In this document: positions 51,923-64,000 of the stretch, piece after piece | How positions within the stretch are numbered: position 1 is the stretch's first letter | Layout: every line of letters starts with the position of its first letter | From: Rosellinia necatrix | Lineage: Eukaryota > Ascomycota > Sordariomycetes > Xylariales > Xylariaceae | Direction: 5' to 3' | DNA: 64,000 bases | NCBI GenBank assembly: GCA_021209875.1 | Contig: JAGYVD010000005.1 | Location: forward strand, 4,254,001 to 4,318,000 | Notes under the pieces: generated by a model | Seen by the model: only the letters and a program-made list of their open reading frames with translations | Told to the model about the DNA's origin: nothing | The model's database searches: none | Program-made: the position numbers and the translations under genes

Positions 51923-54111
51923 AATTAATGCTTCCGCAATAATTAGACTAAAAGTACCTCTTTAAGCAGCTTTTGCGAACTATTTATTTAAGTCTTGCGG
52001 TTAAAAACGGCTTTTTTGCCCTGCGGCAGTTTATATTGCGCAGCTAAATATAAAAAAACTAATAAAATTAGCTGCAAATTATGCTATTTTATTAACTAAC
52101 TAATTAATTAACTAATTAAAGCTTTAAATTTATTAATTTCAGCCAGTCTTACTGATTTTATTGTTTTTAGCGTTTTTAGCTAAATCTATTAATTTTGGCT
52201 AATTTAATCAAGCTATCGATTTTATTAACTTTAGCTTTAGCCGACCTAGCCTATTTTAGCCTAGCTTATTTAGCCGACTAAGCCAACCTAGCCTAACTTA
52301 GCCTAGCTTAACCGGCTAGCTAAGCTAAATTATAGCTTTTATTAATTATTAAATAAATGCTGTTTTAATAAATAATATATAAAAAAATATAAATACGCTA
52401 TAAAAACGCGTTAACAGCTTAAACAAAAAATATAATAAATTAGCTATAAATATTATTAAATTAAAAATATTTTATATCAAGTTATAAGCTATAACTAAAT
52501 TTTTTAATTTAAAAGTAAGTGTTTTAAATATAAAACTAAGCTTTTTAAAATTAAAAATAAAATTTTTAAAATTAATTATAAGCTTTATAAATAACCGCTT
52601 AAACTTATTAATTAGTTATATATAAAATAGCAGTAGTTTTAAAAACTAAACAAGCAATTAAACTAAAACGGCTTAAGCTAATAAGTTTAAAACTAATAAT
52701 TTTATTAAAGCTAATAACTTTTTTTAAAACTAATAATAATAATATTAGTTTAAAGATTTTATCTGTAAGGTTTTTAGCTATTAAAAATATTAGTGTTAGT
52801 TTTTTTTTTATAAATACTGCAGCTTTTTTAGTTAATCCGGCTATATATTATAAACCGGTTATATATTTAGTTATTAATACAGCTATATATTTTATTTATA
52901 ATCTAATTAATTTAATTAATCAGATGTTTAGCTATTTTAACAATTTAACCTATCAGGCTAGTTAATTTAATCTAGCTAATTAAACTAGCTAATTTAATAT
53001 AGTTAATTAAACTAATTAGTTTAATCAGGTTAATCTGACTAATTAAGGCTTTAAATATATAGCTTGTTTAAAAGCTTTAAATATAAGCTATTTTAATTTT
53101 AATTATTTTAATTTAACAGATATTAAAATAATAACTACTAGAAGTAACGTTATTTATATAAATATTTAATTGTTTATAAATAAACTACAGGCTTTAGTCG
53201 AAAAACAACATTTTTTTTAGTTAAATTTTTAGCTAGATTAATCGCTTATTACGCGGCTAAGCTTTAAAATAATAGAACAGTAAATTGCTAGCTAATTAAT
53301 AATATATTTTACGTAAAGCCGGCTTAAATAAAATTATTGCGGCTTTAAAAAACTGTTTTAAAATATAATTTAAACATGCCACGCGTTTATTTATAATTAA
53401 CAACTTGTTTTTATATAATATAACTAAAAACAAGCACGCGATATTTTAATTTATATAGCATAAGTTATAGTACGCGTAAACTAATAAAACTTTTAAAAAA
53501 AATAATTTTAATTAGCTAAAAGTTATAACAACTATTCAAAATTAATAAAAAAAATTTATTTTTAATTATATAAAAAAGCTAAAAGCTAAAAATTTTTTAA
53601 AAAATTATATAAAAAAAATCGAATAAGCTTATAATAGTTTTAAACAAAAAACTGAACGTTTTTATAGCTTTAGCTTTAGTTTTAGCTTTAGCTGTAGCTT
53701 TAGCTTAATTAAATAAAAGTATTAATAACAATTATATAAATAAAATAACTTCTAAAATACTAAAAGCTTTAACTATTTTAATAAAACTAATAGTTTTGTT
53801 AGTTTTAATACGTATAGCTAAAACCGCAAAAGAATTAAAAGCGGCCGGAACTGCAACTAGAACAGCAGCTGCAGTTAAACTAGCAGAATTTCTAATTAAA
53901 AAAGTGGTTAAATAATATGCTAGCTAAATAACAGCTTGTTTTTATTATGTTTTTATATAAATTAGCATTTAAAAAAGCTTAAAACTAAGTTAAAAGCTTA
54001 GAACTAAATAAAAAGCTTAGATTGAACTAATAAGATTTTAAAAAATTAATCGGCCAGCCGTTGCTAAATAGTTATTAAAAACAGCAACTATTTTTTAAAT
54101 GCTTGGCATTT
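51923..54111. repeat. Element III interior
   Basis: AT-rich but less extreme than other interiors. It holds a cluster of CCTAGC/AGCCTA-like words at 52240-52330 and an imperfect hexamer array (GCTTTA) at 53665-53706. No reading frame. Confidence 0.6.
53665..53706 (+). repeat. Hexamer array, TAGCTT-type unit
   Basis: About seven imperfect copies of a six-base unit. The matching place in the inverted relative (around 56262-56275) has only about two copies, so the array expanded or contracted after duplication. Confidence 0.7.
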
Positions 54112-54365
54112 TGTTAGAGTAGGCAAAAGGTGCCAGGCTTAGCACTACCAGTTGCTTTATTATAAAATTAAATAAGGTGGCCTAGGCCACCTGGGCTAGA
54201 CCTACTTAAGCTAGGCCCACCTACTTGTACTAATAAGTGGAATTCTAGGACTGCACCTAGAATTCTACCATCTTTATTACCAACACACATATAACACTAC
54301 AAACTAGACCAGCATACAGCAAAATACAGCTATTTACAGCTTCATACCCCTGACCAGACTTATTA
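54112..54365. repeat. LTR-B, copy 2
   Basis: Best preserved LTR-B: TGTTAGAG start. Carries the hairpin with arms TGGAATTCTAGG at 54238-54267, which is nearly perfect. Confidence 0.88.
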
Positions 54366-54370
54366 AATAA

Positions 54371-55087
54371 AATAGCTATTAATTTAAATTAATTATAAAG
54401 CAGTATTATATATATTTAATACTGTTTATATTATAATAAATATATATATTAAAACAGTTAAAAATATTAAACAACTTATATAAAAATTGCTTTTATTTGC
54501 TAGTTTTATTTTTAAGTTTATTTAACTAGCAAGTAAAAACAGAAAATTTAAAAAGCAGCAAGTTAAAGCATTAAAACTTAAAATAAATAAAAAGCTTTAA
54601 AACGTTTTAATATCGTAAATAAGCTAACTAATATTAAATAAAATAAATTAATAAATTAAACTTTTTAAAAAGCTATTTAATAATATAATAAATAAAAAGC
54701 TTTATAATATAATATTTTTTTTATATTAACAAGTTAGCAGCAAATCAATACTGCATATAAAAGCGACTTAATAAACTTAAGCAAAGTTGAAAAGTTTTGC
54801 TTAAAAAAGCTTATTATAAAAGCAAAAAAAATAAAGCAAAACTAAAAAAAGCTTTATAAATATTATAAAAAAACTGGCTATTATATATATGCTTGTTTTT
54901 ATAAACTAGCAAAAAAGTTTTGATTAAAAAGCGCTATTTAAATAAATAAAGGCCTGGTCGGTTTAAAAAACAAGTAAGCATTAGCAAAAAACGCAACTAA
55001 AAGCAAAAAAAAATATATATATAAAAGCAAGAAATAAAAACTTATATATAAAAACAATAAAATTTAATATATTTTGAAGTTTTAAAA
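54371..55087. repeat. AT-rich spacer
   Basis: Degraded DNA between Element III and the solo LTR. A 63-codon frame at 54981-55172 (minus) is partly inside the solo LTR and is not a gene. Nothing else seen. Confidence 0.5.
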
Positions 55088-55092
55088 CTAAT

Positions 55093-55296
55093 TGATACGC
55101 GCCGACAGGGGAGTTGCTTATATAAGCGCTGTAGCCCCACCTGTAGCGTGGCAAAGCCACGCACCCCACCACTTGGGACTAGCCCTAATAAGTGGGCCCT
55201 GGCCCACGCACCTAGCTAGATCCACAAGTTAGATCAGAATAGTTAGATCTTCATCTTCTACAATACACTTTTCACCCCCCCATGGTGCACCTCTCA
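55093..55296 (+). mobile_element. Solo LTR, family LTR-F
   Basis: A 204-bp GC-rich unit starting TGATACG and ending CTCTCA, flanked by the 5-bp duplication CTAAT (55088-55092 and 55297-55301). It holds a TATA-like TTATATAAG near 55112, and two hairpins: GCGTGGC-AAA-GCCACGC (55146-55162) and GTGGGCC-CT-GGCCCAC (55192-55207). No other copy is in the window. Almost unmutated despite AT-rich flanks. Confidence 0.85.
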
Positions 55297-55301
55297 CTAA
55301 T

Positions 55302-55577
55302 ATATAATATAATAATTAAAAGCTAATTTTATTTAAAATATTATTTAACTTAAAATATTTTTTTTTTAGTTTTATCAATATAAACTTTACGTTATTATAT
55401 AACTTTTTTTTAATTTAAGCTTTATAATTAAAACCGTTTTAACTTATAAATAAAACGTTAATAAAAATAATAATTAAATATTATAAAATAAAACATATAT
55501 TAGCTAAATATATTAAAAAAATCTTATTATATATATAGCTTTTATTAAGCTTAAATATTATATTAAAGTTGTTATAA
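55302..55577. repeat. AT-rich spacer
   Basis: Degraded DNA continuing the block interrupted by the solo LTR. No gene or repeat end was found. Confidence 0.5.
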
Positions 55578-55829
55578 TGATATATCTGGTCAGGGGTATG
55601 AAGCTGTAAATAGCTATATTTTATAGTATGCTGGTCTGTATTATAATGTTATATATAAAAATAATAAAAATAGTAGAATTTTAAATGCAGTCCTAGAATT
55701 CCACCTACTAGTATAAATAGGTAGGCCTAGCCTAAATAAGTTTAGCCCAGGTGGCCTAAGCTACTTTATTTAATTTTATAGTAAAGCAACTAGTAGTGCT
55801 AAGCCTGGTATTTTTTGCTTACTCTAACA
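55578..55829 (-). repeat. LTR-B, copy 3
   Basis: On the minus strand it starts TGTTAGAG and ends TATCA, showing that the canonical TG...CA ends were lost from copy 1 by transitions. It aligns with copies 1 and 2 over its whole length. Confidence 0.85.
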
Positions 55830-56943
55830 AAATGCCGGGCATTTAAAAAACAGTTGCTGCTTTTAGCAACTATTTGGCAACAACTAGCTAATTAATTTTT
55901 TAAAATTCTATTAGCTTAATCTAAGCTTTTTATTTAGTCCTAAGCCTTTTACTTAGTTTTAAGCTTTTAATTTAGCTTTAAGCTTTTTTAAATGCTAATT
56001 TATATAAAAACATAATAAAAACAAGCCGTTATTTAGCTAGCATACAAGTTAATTATTTTTTTAATTAGGAATTTTGCTGGTCTAGCTGCAGCTGCTGTTC
56101 TAGTTATAGTTTTAGCTGCTTTTAGTTTTTCTATAGTTTTAGCTACACGTATTAAAACTAATAAAACTACTAGCTTTATTAAAATAATTAAAGCTTTTAG
56201 TACTTTAGAAGTTATTTTATTTATATAGTTATTATTAATACTTTTGCTTAATTAAGCTAAAGCTAAAATTAAAACTATAAAAACGTTCAGCTTTTCGTTC
56301 GAAATTATTACAAGCTTGTTTAATTTTTTTATATAGCTTTTTAAAGTTTTTTTAAACTTTAGCTTTTTTATATAATTAAAAATAAGTTTATTTTATTAGT
56401 TTTAAATAGTTATTATAACTTTTAGCTAATTAAATTTTTTTTTAAAGTCCTGTTAGTTTTTATATATTATAACTTGTGTTATATAAATTAAAATATTGCG
56501 TGTTTATTTTTTAGCTATATTATATAAAAACAAATTGCTAGTTATAAATAAATATATAGCATGTCTAGATTATATTTTAAAACAGTTTTTTAAAGCTGCA
56601 ATAATTTTATTTAAGCCAGCTTTATATAAAATATACTGTTAATTAGCTAGCAATTTATTGTTCTATTATTTTAAAGCTTAACTTGATGATAAACAATTAA
56701 TCCAGCTAAAAATTTAGCTAAAAAAGTGTTGCTTTTTAACTAAAGCCTGCAGTTTATTTATAAACAACTAAATATTTGTATAAATAACGTTATTTTTAGC
56801 TATTATTATTTTAATATCTGCTAAATTAGAATAACTAAAATTAAAATAGCTTATGTTAAAAGCTTTTAAACAAGCTGTATATTTAAAGCTTTAATTAGTT
56901 ATATCGGCTTAACTAGTTTAATTAACTAAGTTAAATTAACTAG

Positions 56944-57176
56944 AGTCACGGATAACTGGTTAGCCAATGCATATGGCACGGACCAGTATCCGTACACCTG
57001 TTGCCAACTAGTGCGCATAGCGCGCAGACTGGACCCATTTTACACACCTGCACTTAGCCAGAATTTTAGTAGGCTAATTCTTCTTATTTACTTTTTTTTT
57101 TTTTATCTGTAGATTTTTTATATAATATATTATTTATTGCTAAAGCTTTAACTTTTTATTTATAACTAGTATAACA
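56944..57176 (+). repeat. LTR-A, copy 3 (5' LTR of Element II)
   Basis: Its first ~130 bases are well preserved, including AGTCACGG, then mutation increases toward the element interior. It has exactly the same length as copy 4. Confidence 0.9.
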
Positions 57177-60100
57177 ATTTATAGATTATTTTATTTTAAA
57201 GTATTAAAACTGCTTTTTTAAATATTTTTTATATAAAAACAACGATATAACATCGATTTTTTTTGCTAGTAATGCTTATAAACGTGCTAAAAATTTAATA
57301 CGTTAAAACGTTATTTTATTATATAAAATTTTTAAGTTTTTAGCATATTTTATTAAAAAAACTTTTAATAATATATTTAAAACTAAATATATTTAAATTA
57401 TTTTAAAAACTTAATATAATATATTTAATTATTAAAACTAGTGTTAAAACTAAAGCTATATAAAACTTATTGTTTAATTTTGTTTAAAATTTTTATTTAT
57501 AAATTAAAACTTTAGATTTTTAAGCTGTTTTATATAATAAAACTTATAAATTTTTTATAAAGCAGTTAATATTTTAATATAAAATTTTATTATAATTGCC
57601 GTAAAAACAACCGACAGGCTTTTTTAAAAACTTATTATAAAAAAAGCAATTTTGTTTAGCCTAACTTTAATAAACTTATTAATATAAAATTATTTATAAA
57701 CTTTATATAAACTTTTCTTATTTTTATTATTTTTTAATAAAATAAAAATTAAAATATATATGTTAATAGTTTTCTAATAAACAACGACTAATTATTATTT
57801 TATCGCACGTTATATCGCCGGACAAATAAAAACTATTATAAAATAAGTTATAAAATTTAGCGCTTATACTATAAAATATAAAAAAATATTTAATAAAAAA
57901 TAAAAACGATTTAAAAATATTAAAGCAAAGCTAATAATAGTTTAAAAATAACTGTCCGATGTTTAAAAAGCTTTATTAAAATATAATAAAAATTAAATAA
58001 ATTATATAAATAAAACAAAAATATAGATTTTTATATTTAAACTATTTAAAAATTAAAATAATAACGCAGCTATAAACTATATTATAGCTGAACTAAAAAT
58101 TATAATAATTAATTACAACTATATTTAAAACTTATTAAATAAATTTAATTAATAAATAATTAATTTATTAAATAATATAAAAAAACACCTGCTTTTAAAA
58201 TTTTAAAAAAATATAAAAATTAATTAAAATATTTATAAATAAGTTTTATAATAACGCTTTAAAAATAAAATAAAATTTAAAATATAATATTAAAATATAA
58301 CTAACCGTTTTAAAATAAATATAAATTAGTTTATTAATAATAACGTAAAAATAAGCGATATTAAATCTTATTTTGTTAAAAAATATTTAAAAACTTAGTT
58401 TTATATTTATTTAATAAATATTTAAATATAATTATAACTTTAAAAATTTAATATAATATTTATATAATATTTATAATAATATAAACGTTTAAAAAAATAA
58501 AAGCTAATTATAAAGCTTTAAATTTTAATAAATATATATTTGCTAAGTTTATATAATTTAAAACGGATTTTATATATTTTATTAAAAAACATATTTTAAT
58601 AAAGCTAAATAAAAAAAAATTTAAAAATAAGTTGTTATTTTATATAGCTATTAAAACTATTTTTAAATATTTAAAAACACTGTAGATTTTAACGCTTATA
58701 TAAAATATTATATTTAAATAGCTTATTATTTGTTTATAAATAATTAAAAAATATAAAGCTTATAAAATAAAAATAACCTATAAAATATAATATATATTTA
58801 TTATATTAAACCTCCTCTAGTTATAATAACGCGACTAACTCTGCTAATAAACATGTTTATAAAAAATAAAAACTTTAATTTATAATAAAAAAATAAAAAA
58901 TTAATTATTAAAAGTAAGTATTTTTAATATAAATAAAAAAATATATTATTAAAAACTGTTTTATAAAAGCTATAGATTAAGTTTAATATAATGCCTATAT
59001 AAATATAATTATAAATAAGTTTAAACCAGCTTTTTAAAATTAAAAAAACGTAATAAAAAAACAGGAAAAAATAACTTTAAAAAAATAAACTTTTTTAAAA
59101 TAATATTATCGTATAAAAATAAAAAAAACTTAATAAATAATTATTTAAATAAAAACTTTTATTATATATTTATATTTTATATAGTAATAAACTATTGTTT
59201 ATTATTTTTAATATATTTAATAATATTAAAGCCGGTATATATATAAATATAAATATATTTTTATTAAAACAATCGTAAAACTATTAAACTTATTTATTAA
59301 AAATAAGTTTAAACTTAAACTAATAATTAAATATAACAGAAAGTCGGATGAAAAAATTAATCGTGTTTTATGTTTAATTTTAAAAATATATAAAAACATT
59401 TAAAAATATATTTGTTAATATTTTAAATATAAAACAAAAATAATATTAAAAAAAATAGTTTAAATAATATAATATATTGTTTAATATTAAATAATATATA
59501 TTAATTTTTTATTTTATTTATTAAAAATTATAAATATTATTATATATTAATTATAAATAAAGCTAAAACGTAGTTATTATATTTAAAATATTAAATAAAC
59601 GTTAAATAAAAAATAAAAACATTAATTTTAAAAATGCCTGTTAAAAACTAAAAAAAGCTAAAAAAGCTTTTGTAAAAAGTACTAGTAGTAAAAATAAAAA
59701 TTATAAAGATCTGATTTTATATTAAAAATATAAAAAAATTAACCGAAATTTAAAAACGTACTTTTATTTTTAAAGCTTTTAAAGTTTTAAACTAAAAAAA
59801 AACATGCTAAATAAAAACAATTTATATTTTTAAATTAAAAATTAAATATTTTTAGATTTTATTAAATAAAAAAAACAAAATAAATTAATATAAAAAAAAC
59901 CAAACATTTAAAGCGTTATTTTTAGCGCTGTTGCTTTTAAAACGTTAATATATAAAAATAAAACTAATAACTAGGTATAAATTATTAATATTTATTAAAT
60001 TAATAAATTAATTAATTAAAAAAATTAAAAAACTAGAAAAATAAAAACGTAGAAAAAAATGTTAAAACTTATATTTTTAAATATTATAACTTATTAAACG

Positions 60101-63100
60101 CGTTTAATAAAAAAATTTAAATAAATGGTTTTTATTAATTATAAATAAACTATAAAATAAACTTTATAAACAGCAAGTTTTTAAAAACTTAAAATATAGT
60201 TTTTATATAAAATATTATTTAATAAGCTATATATTATATAAAAATATTTAATCGATAATTTATAAAAAAATTTATTAAGCTAAGCAATATATTATATGCT
60301 TTTTAATATTATTTGTTAAAAAGCTGGCAAAAACTCTGTTTTTATATAAACTATTAAAAACTTAATAAAATTATAAAAAAACTAATATTTGTTGTTTTTA
60401 TTAAAAAACTTTGTTTTATATTTTTAATATTAAAATTTTTATAAAAATTAATATATAATAAATATTTTATTATATTAAAATATATTTAAAAATAAAAACT
60501 TTATTATGTTTTATATTAAATATAAAGCTTATTATTATAAAGTTTTTTATTTAATTTAATAAATAAATTTTTATGTTTTAAAAATATATTAATAATATAT
60601 TATTTAATTTTTAAATAACTTTTAAAATATATATATAAACAATGTTTTTATTTATTTTAATAATATAAAAACTTATTATATATATGTTTAAAAATATTTT
60701 AAAATTATAAAACGTAGAATTATAAGCTAACTTAAAAAGTTAAAGTTTTATATAAAACAGACTAAGTTTTTAAGCTATATAATAAATATTAATAATATTT
60801 ATATTAATTCTGCTAAAATAAAAGCTGTAATAAATTAAAAATATTTACTACTATAAAAATATATAGTTTTTTTAAGTTTTTATAACTTTTATAAAAATTT
60901 ATAAATAAATATAATTAAATAGCTTTTTTATAAACCGTTTAATAAAAAAAAAAACTTTTAAATAAACTAATAAATATAATAAAGCTTTTAATATATTAAA
61001 AAGCTCTGATTTTATATTACTACTAAAATATTACGATTATAATTTATTTATTAAAATAAAAACTGATTTTTTTAACGAAGTAGCTTCTAGCGCGTTATTT
61101 TAATTATATACAAAAATTAAAATTTAATAGTTTATTTTTAAAAATACTATATAATGCTAAGTTAAATTATAAAATTTTTAATAAAAAAATATTAATAATA
61201 GCTATAGCTTTAAAAAGATAACAACTTAAACTAGTTAACAAATAAAAAACTTTTTTAATAATTATTAATTATTAAGCTTTAGAACATTTTAATATAAAAT
61301 AATATTTAACCTTACAATAAGCGGAATAAATTAATTTATTTTTAAAATATAATTTTTATTATTTTTCGTTCAAGAAAAAAAATATAGTTATAAATCTTTT
61401 ATTTTAAAAATAAAAAAATCTATTAATATAAAAAACAAAAAAAAAAGCTTAAAAATATTTAATAATATTTTAACTTATAAACAGTACTATAAAATATATT
61501 TTAAATTAAATAAAACATAACTACTAAATATTAGTAGTATATTTATATAAAAAACTAAAAAATCTAAAAAAACTTCGATTAATTAAAAAAATATTAAAAA
61601 AAAACCACGAAAACCTTAGTATAAAAATTTACTAACGTAAAGCTAAAAAAACTAAAAATAATAATCTTTAGCAAATAATAAACAAATTAATAATAATAAA
61701 TAAACAACTAGTAATACCGGACTATTTATATTTAAAAACTAAATTAATATAAAAAATCTATAACTATATACTTACAGCATATTTAAAAAAATATAAAACT
61801 AAAAAACTAATATTAAAATAATACTAATAGCCTAGGCTAGCAAACAGCTGTAATATTTATATAATAAACTATATAAAATACCGCTTAGCAAAAATATTAC
61901 GCGATAAAACTTTAAGCAAATTAAAACTTCTGCTAATATTTAACTACGTATAACAATATTTAATAATAAACTTTAAATAAATGCTTTAAAATAAATATAG
62001 TTATAATAACGCGTTTATTATAATAAACCGATTAAAAAAAAAGTTTAAACGATTTTATATATTATATAAACTATTATAATAAACGCAGCTAAAATATATT
62101 ATAAAAAGCTATTTTAAATATTTAATATATTAATAATAATAATTTTAAATTAAAATTTATAATTTATTTTAATATTTATAAACAAATTATATAAACTAAT
62201 AAATATAAAATATATTTTAATTTTTGCTAGCTATTATAAAATTATAAAACAAACAGAAATTATAAACAAATATTTAAATTAATAATTATAACTATATATT
62301 AACTATTATTAAAACAATTAATTTAAACATATTTTAGCTATAAACTATATATAAACAATACTACTATATAAATTAATAAATATATTATTTTATAAAGCAG
62401 AAATAAAATTTTTAATATTTTTTATTTTAATTAAAAAACTAAACTACAGCAGAAAAATTAAAAAGCTTTTAAAAAAAAAAACTTTAAAAACAAAAGCTTA
62501 AAATAAAACAAAAAAATCGCTTAATTTATAAATTTAACAAAAAATATTTAATTTAAACTTAAACTTATATAATTAAATAAACTAACTATAAGCAAAAAAA
62601 CCTGATTTTAATATAAATAACTATATATTAATTTTAAAAAAATAATTATAAAAACTAACGGACTATCCGATAAGCTAGACTTTTTATAATATAATAAAAG
62701 TTTAAAATAATTAATAAAAATAATAATATTTTTATATTAAACATTTTTTTATAAAAACAATAAACTATAATTATATTTTAATAATTTACTGCTAAAACAA
62801 AAGCTAATAATTTAAATAATAAAATAATAAAGCTTAAAAAAAAAAGTTTATAGTTAAAAAATTAAATCGTTAAAAATATATTATAAAAACTATAATATTA
62901 AATAACTTAAAAAATAAAAACTAATAATAAATAATATTCCGTTTAAAACTTTAAAAACAGCGTAAAATTATTAAAAAAATTTTATAAAAAATATTTAAAC
63001 GTAGCAAAACTTTTAAAACGTTTAAAAAATTAGCTTAAAGCTGCAAAAAATAATAAGTTAAATATAGCATATAAAAATAACAACAAAATAATACAACAAA

Positions 63101-63331
63101 AAACAATAAAGCAGAAACAAAAACAAATATAATAATAAATAAAAAAAAGTCGGTAATATAATATAAAAAAACTTATACAATAATTTAATAATATAAAAGC
63201 TTAAAAAACATAACATAAAATAAAAACCTAAAGCGATTTTTTTTTTTTGCTAAAAAACATATTAAAAAGCTATATATTTAAATATAAACACAACTTAAAA
63301 AACAAGCCGTTTTTTTTTTTAAAAAAAAAAT
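57177..63331. repeat. Element II interior, RIP-degraded
   Basis: Six kilobases of A-rich DNA with no usable reading frame. The last ~100 bases align with the reverse complement of 8240-8360. The terminal poly-A run near 63321-63330 may be the polypurine tract. Confidence 0.75.
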
Positions 63332-63564
63332 AATCATAAATAATTAGTTAGCTAATATATATAGCACGGACCAGTATCCGTACATTTGTTGCTAACTAGT
63401 GCGCACAGCGCGCAAACTAGACCCATCCCACACACCTGCACTTAGCCAGAATTCTAGTAGGCTAATTCCTCCTACTTACTCTTTCTTTTTTTATCTATAG
63501 ATTTTTCGTACAATATATCACTTATTGCTGAAGCCTTGACTTCTTATTTGTAACTGGTGCAACA
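63332..63564 (+). repeat. LTR-A, copy 4 (3' LTR of Element II)
   Basis: The opposite pattern to copy 3: its first 20 bases, next to the interior, are mutated (AATCATAA for AGTCACGG), while the rest is the best preserved LTR-A in the window. Confidence 0.9.
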
Positions 63565-63569
63565 ACTAG

Positions 63570-64000
63570 CTTAATTAGCTAGATTAAAACAACTGGTTTA
63601 ATAAGCTAAATTATTAAAATAATTAAAAATTTAATTAGCTAAATTAGCTAGATTATAAATAAAATATATAGCCGTATTAATAACTAAATATATAACCGGT
63701 TTATAATATATAGCCAGATTAACTGAAGCTGCAGTATTTATAAAAAAAAAGCTAACATTAATATTTTTAATAGCTGGAGGCCCTATAAATAAAATCTTTA
63801 AGCTAATATCATTAGCTTTAGTAAAATTATTAGCTTTAGATTTATTAGCTTAAGCCGTTTTAGTTTAATTGCTCGTTTAATTTTTAAAACTACTGCTATT
63901 TTATATATAACTAATTAATAAGTTTAAATAATTATTTATAAAGCCTACTTTTAACTCTAAAAAACCTAATTTTATATTTAAAACGCTTATTTTTAAATTA
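63570..64000 (-). repeat. Element IV interior after the nested insertion
   Basis: Reverse complement of about 52510-52950, with scattered transitions. Continues past the window end. Confidence 0.8.

Larger units (their letters stand above)
51668..54365. mobile_element. Element III: 2.7-kb non-autonomous LTR-B element
   Basis: LTRs at 51668-51922 and 54112-54365 in direct orientation with the 5-bp duplication AATAA (51663-51667, 54366-54370), although AT-rich duplications carry less weight. The interior is only about 2.2 kb, too short for gag-pol, so this is a TRIM/LARD-like or internally deleted element. Its interior pairs with the inverted Element IV: 52510-52950 matches 63600-64000 and 53100-54110 matches 55830-56940. 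Confidence 0.75.
56944..63564 (+). mobile_element. Element II: full-length LTR-A retrotransposon nested in Element IV
   Basis: Two 233-bp LTRs (56944-57176 and 63332-63564) with target-site duplication ACTAG at 56939-56943 and 63565-63569. It is the same family as Element I in the opposite orientation, with equal spacing between LTRs. The A-rich plus strand, a poly-A tract just before 63332 and a CA end suggest plus as sense. The 5' end is AG rather than the usual TG in both elements. Interior proteins are unreadable. Confidence 0.9.
55578..64000 (-). mobile_element. Element IV: inverted LTR-B element, interrupted, runs off the window
   Basis: Begins with LTR-B copy 3 in inverted orientation. 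The interior follows Element III in reverse at 55830-56943, is interrupted by Element II (56944-63564 plus duplication), and resumes at 63570 to the window end. The far LTR is outside the window. The two elements face each other, separated by 1.2 kb, forming a large inverted repeat. Confidence 0.75.

Noticed and set aside
52240..52330. CCTAAC/CCTAGC-like words as telomeric repeats
   Set aside because: The words are irregular and do not form a TTAGGG array; they are part of the LTR-B element interior.

Overview
The window reads as an accessory region of a filamentous ascomycete (Pezizomycotina). The evidence is short introns of about 47-80 nt with GTATGT-type donors and CTAAC/CTAAT branch sites, a HET-NACHT (NOD-like) receptor, a fungal GH81 glucanase, and long blocks of extremely AT-rich, stop-saturated DNA that look like repeats destroyed by repeat-induced point mutation (RIP). 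The sequence alone does not fix the genus.

Layout. Positions 1-22052 and 50762-64000 are AT-rich repeat blocks. Between them lies a normal-GC island (22.2-50.8 kb), itself split by a 14-kb AT-rich retroelement (31245-45259). The island carries three recognisable genes: a secreted endo-beta-1,3-glucanase of family GH81 with a C-terminal fascin-like domain (minus strand, 22537-25614, nine exons, intact); a decayed YrdC/RibB-fold gene (29473-30060); and a HET-NACHT receptor of 1467 residues (45564-50038, one intron). The rest of the island (25.7-29.3 and 30.1-31.2 kb) has no convincing gene, only a degenerate repeat present three times.

The AT-rich blocks can be resolved into elements, because paired terminal repeats and target-site duplications are still readable although the interiors are not. 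Element 0 (7017-21748, LTR-D, duplication AAAGC) contains a nested LTR-A element (7983-14513, ATTTA) and a 119-bp palindrome-ended element (7694-7812, AAATA). Element C (31245-45259, LTR-C, AAGT) splits the gene island and ends 304 bp before the receptor start codon. Element III (51668-54365, LTR-B, AATAA) faces an inverted relative, Element IV (55578 to beyond the window end). Element IV is interrupted by a second LTR-A element (56944-63564, ACTAG). A solo LTR (55093-55296, CTAAT) sits between III and IV. LTR-E copies mark both outer edges of the island.

Within almost every element the terminal repeats keep more G+C and strong hairpins while the interior is mutated beyond recognition. No tRNA, rRNA or CRISPR array was seen. 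All coordinates and splice sites come from reading by eye; none was checked by software.
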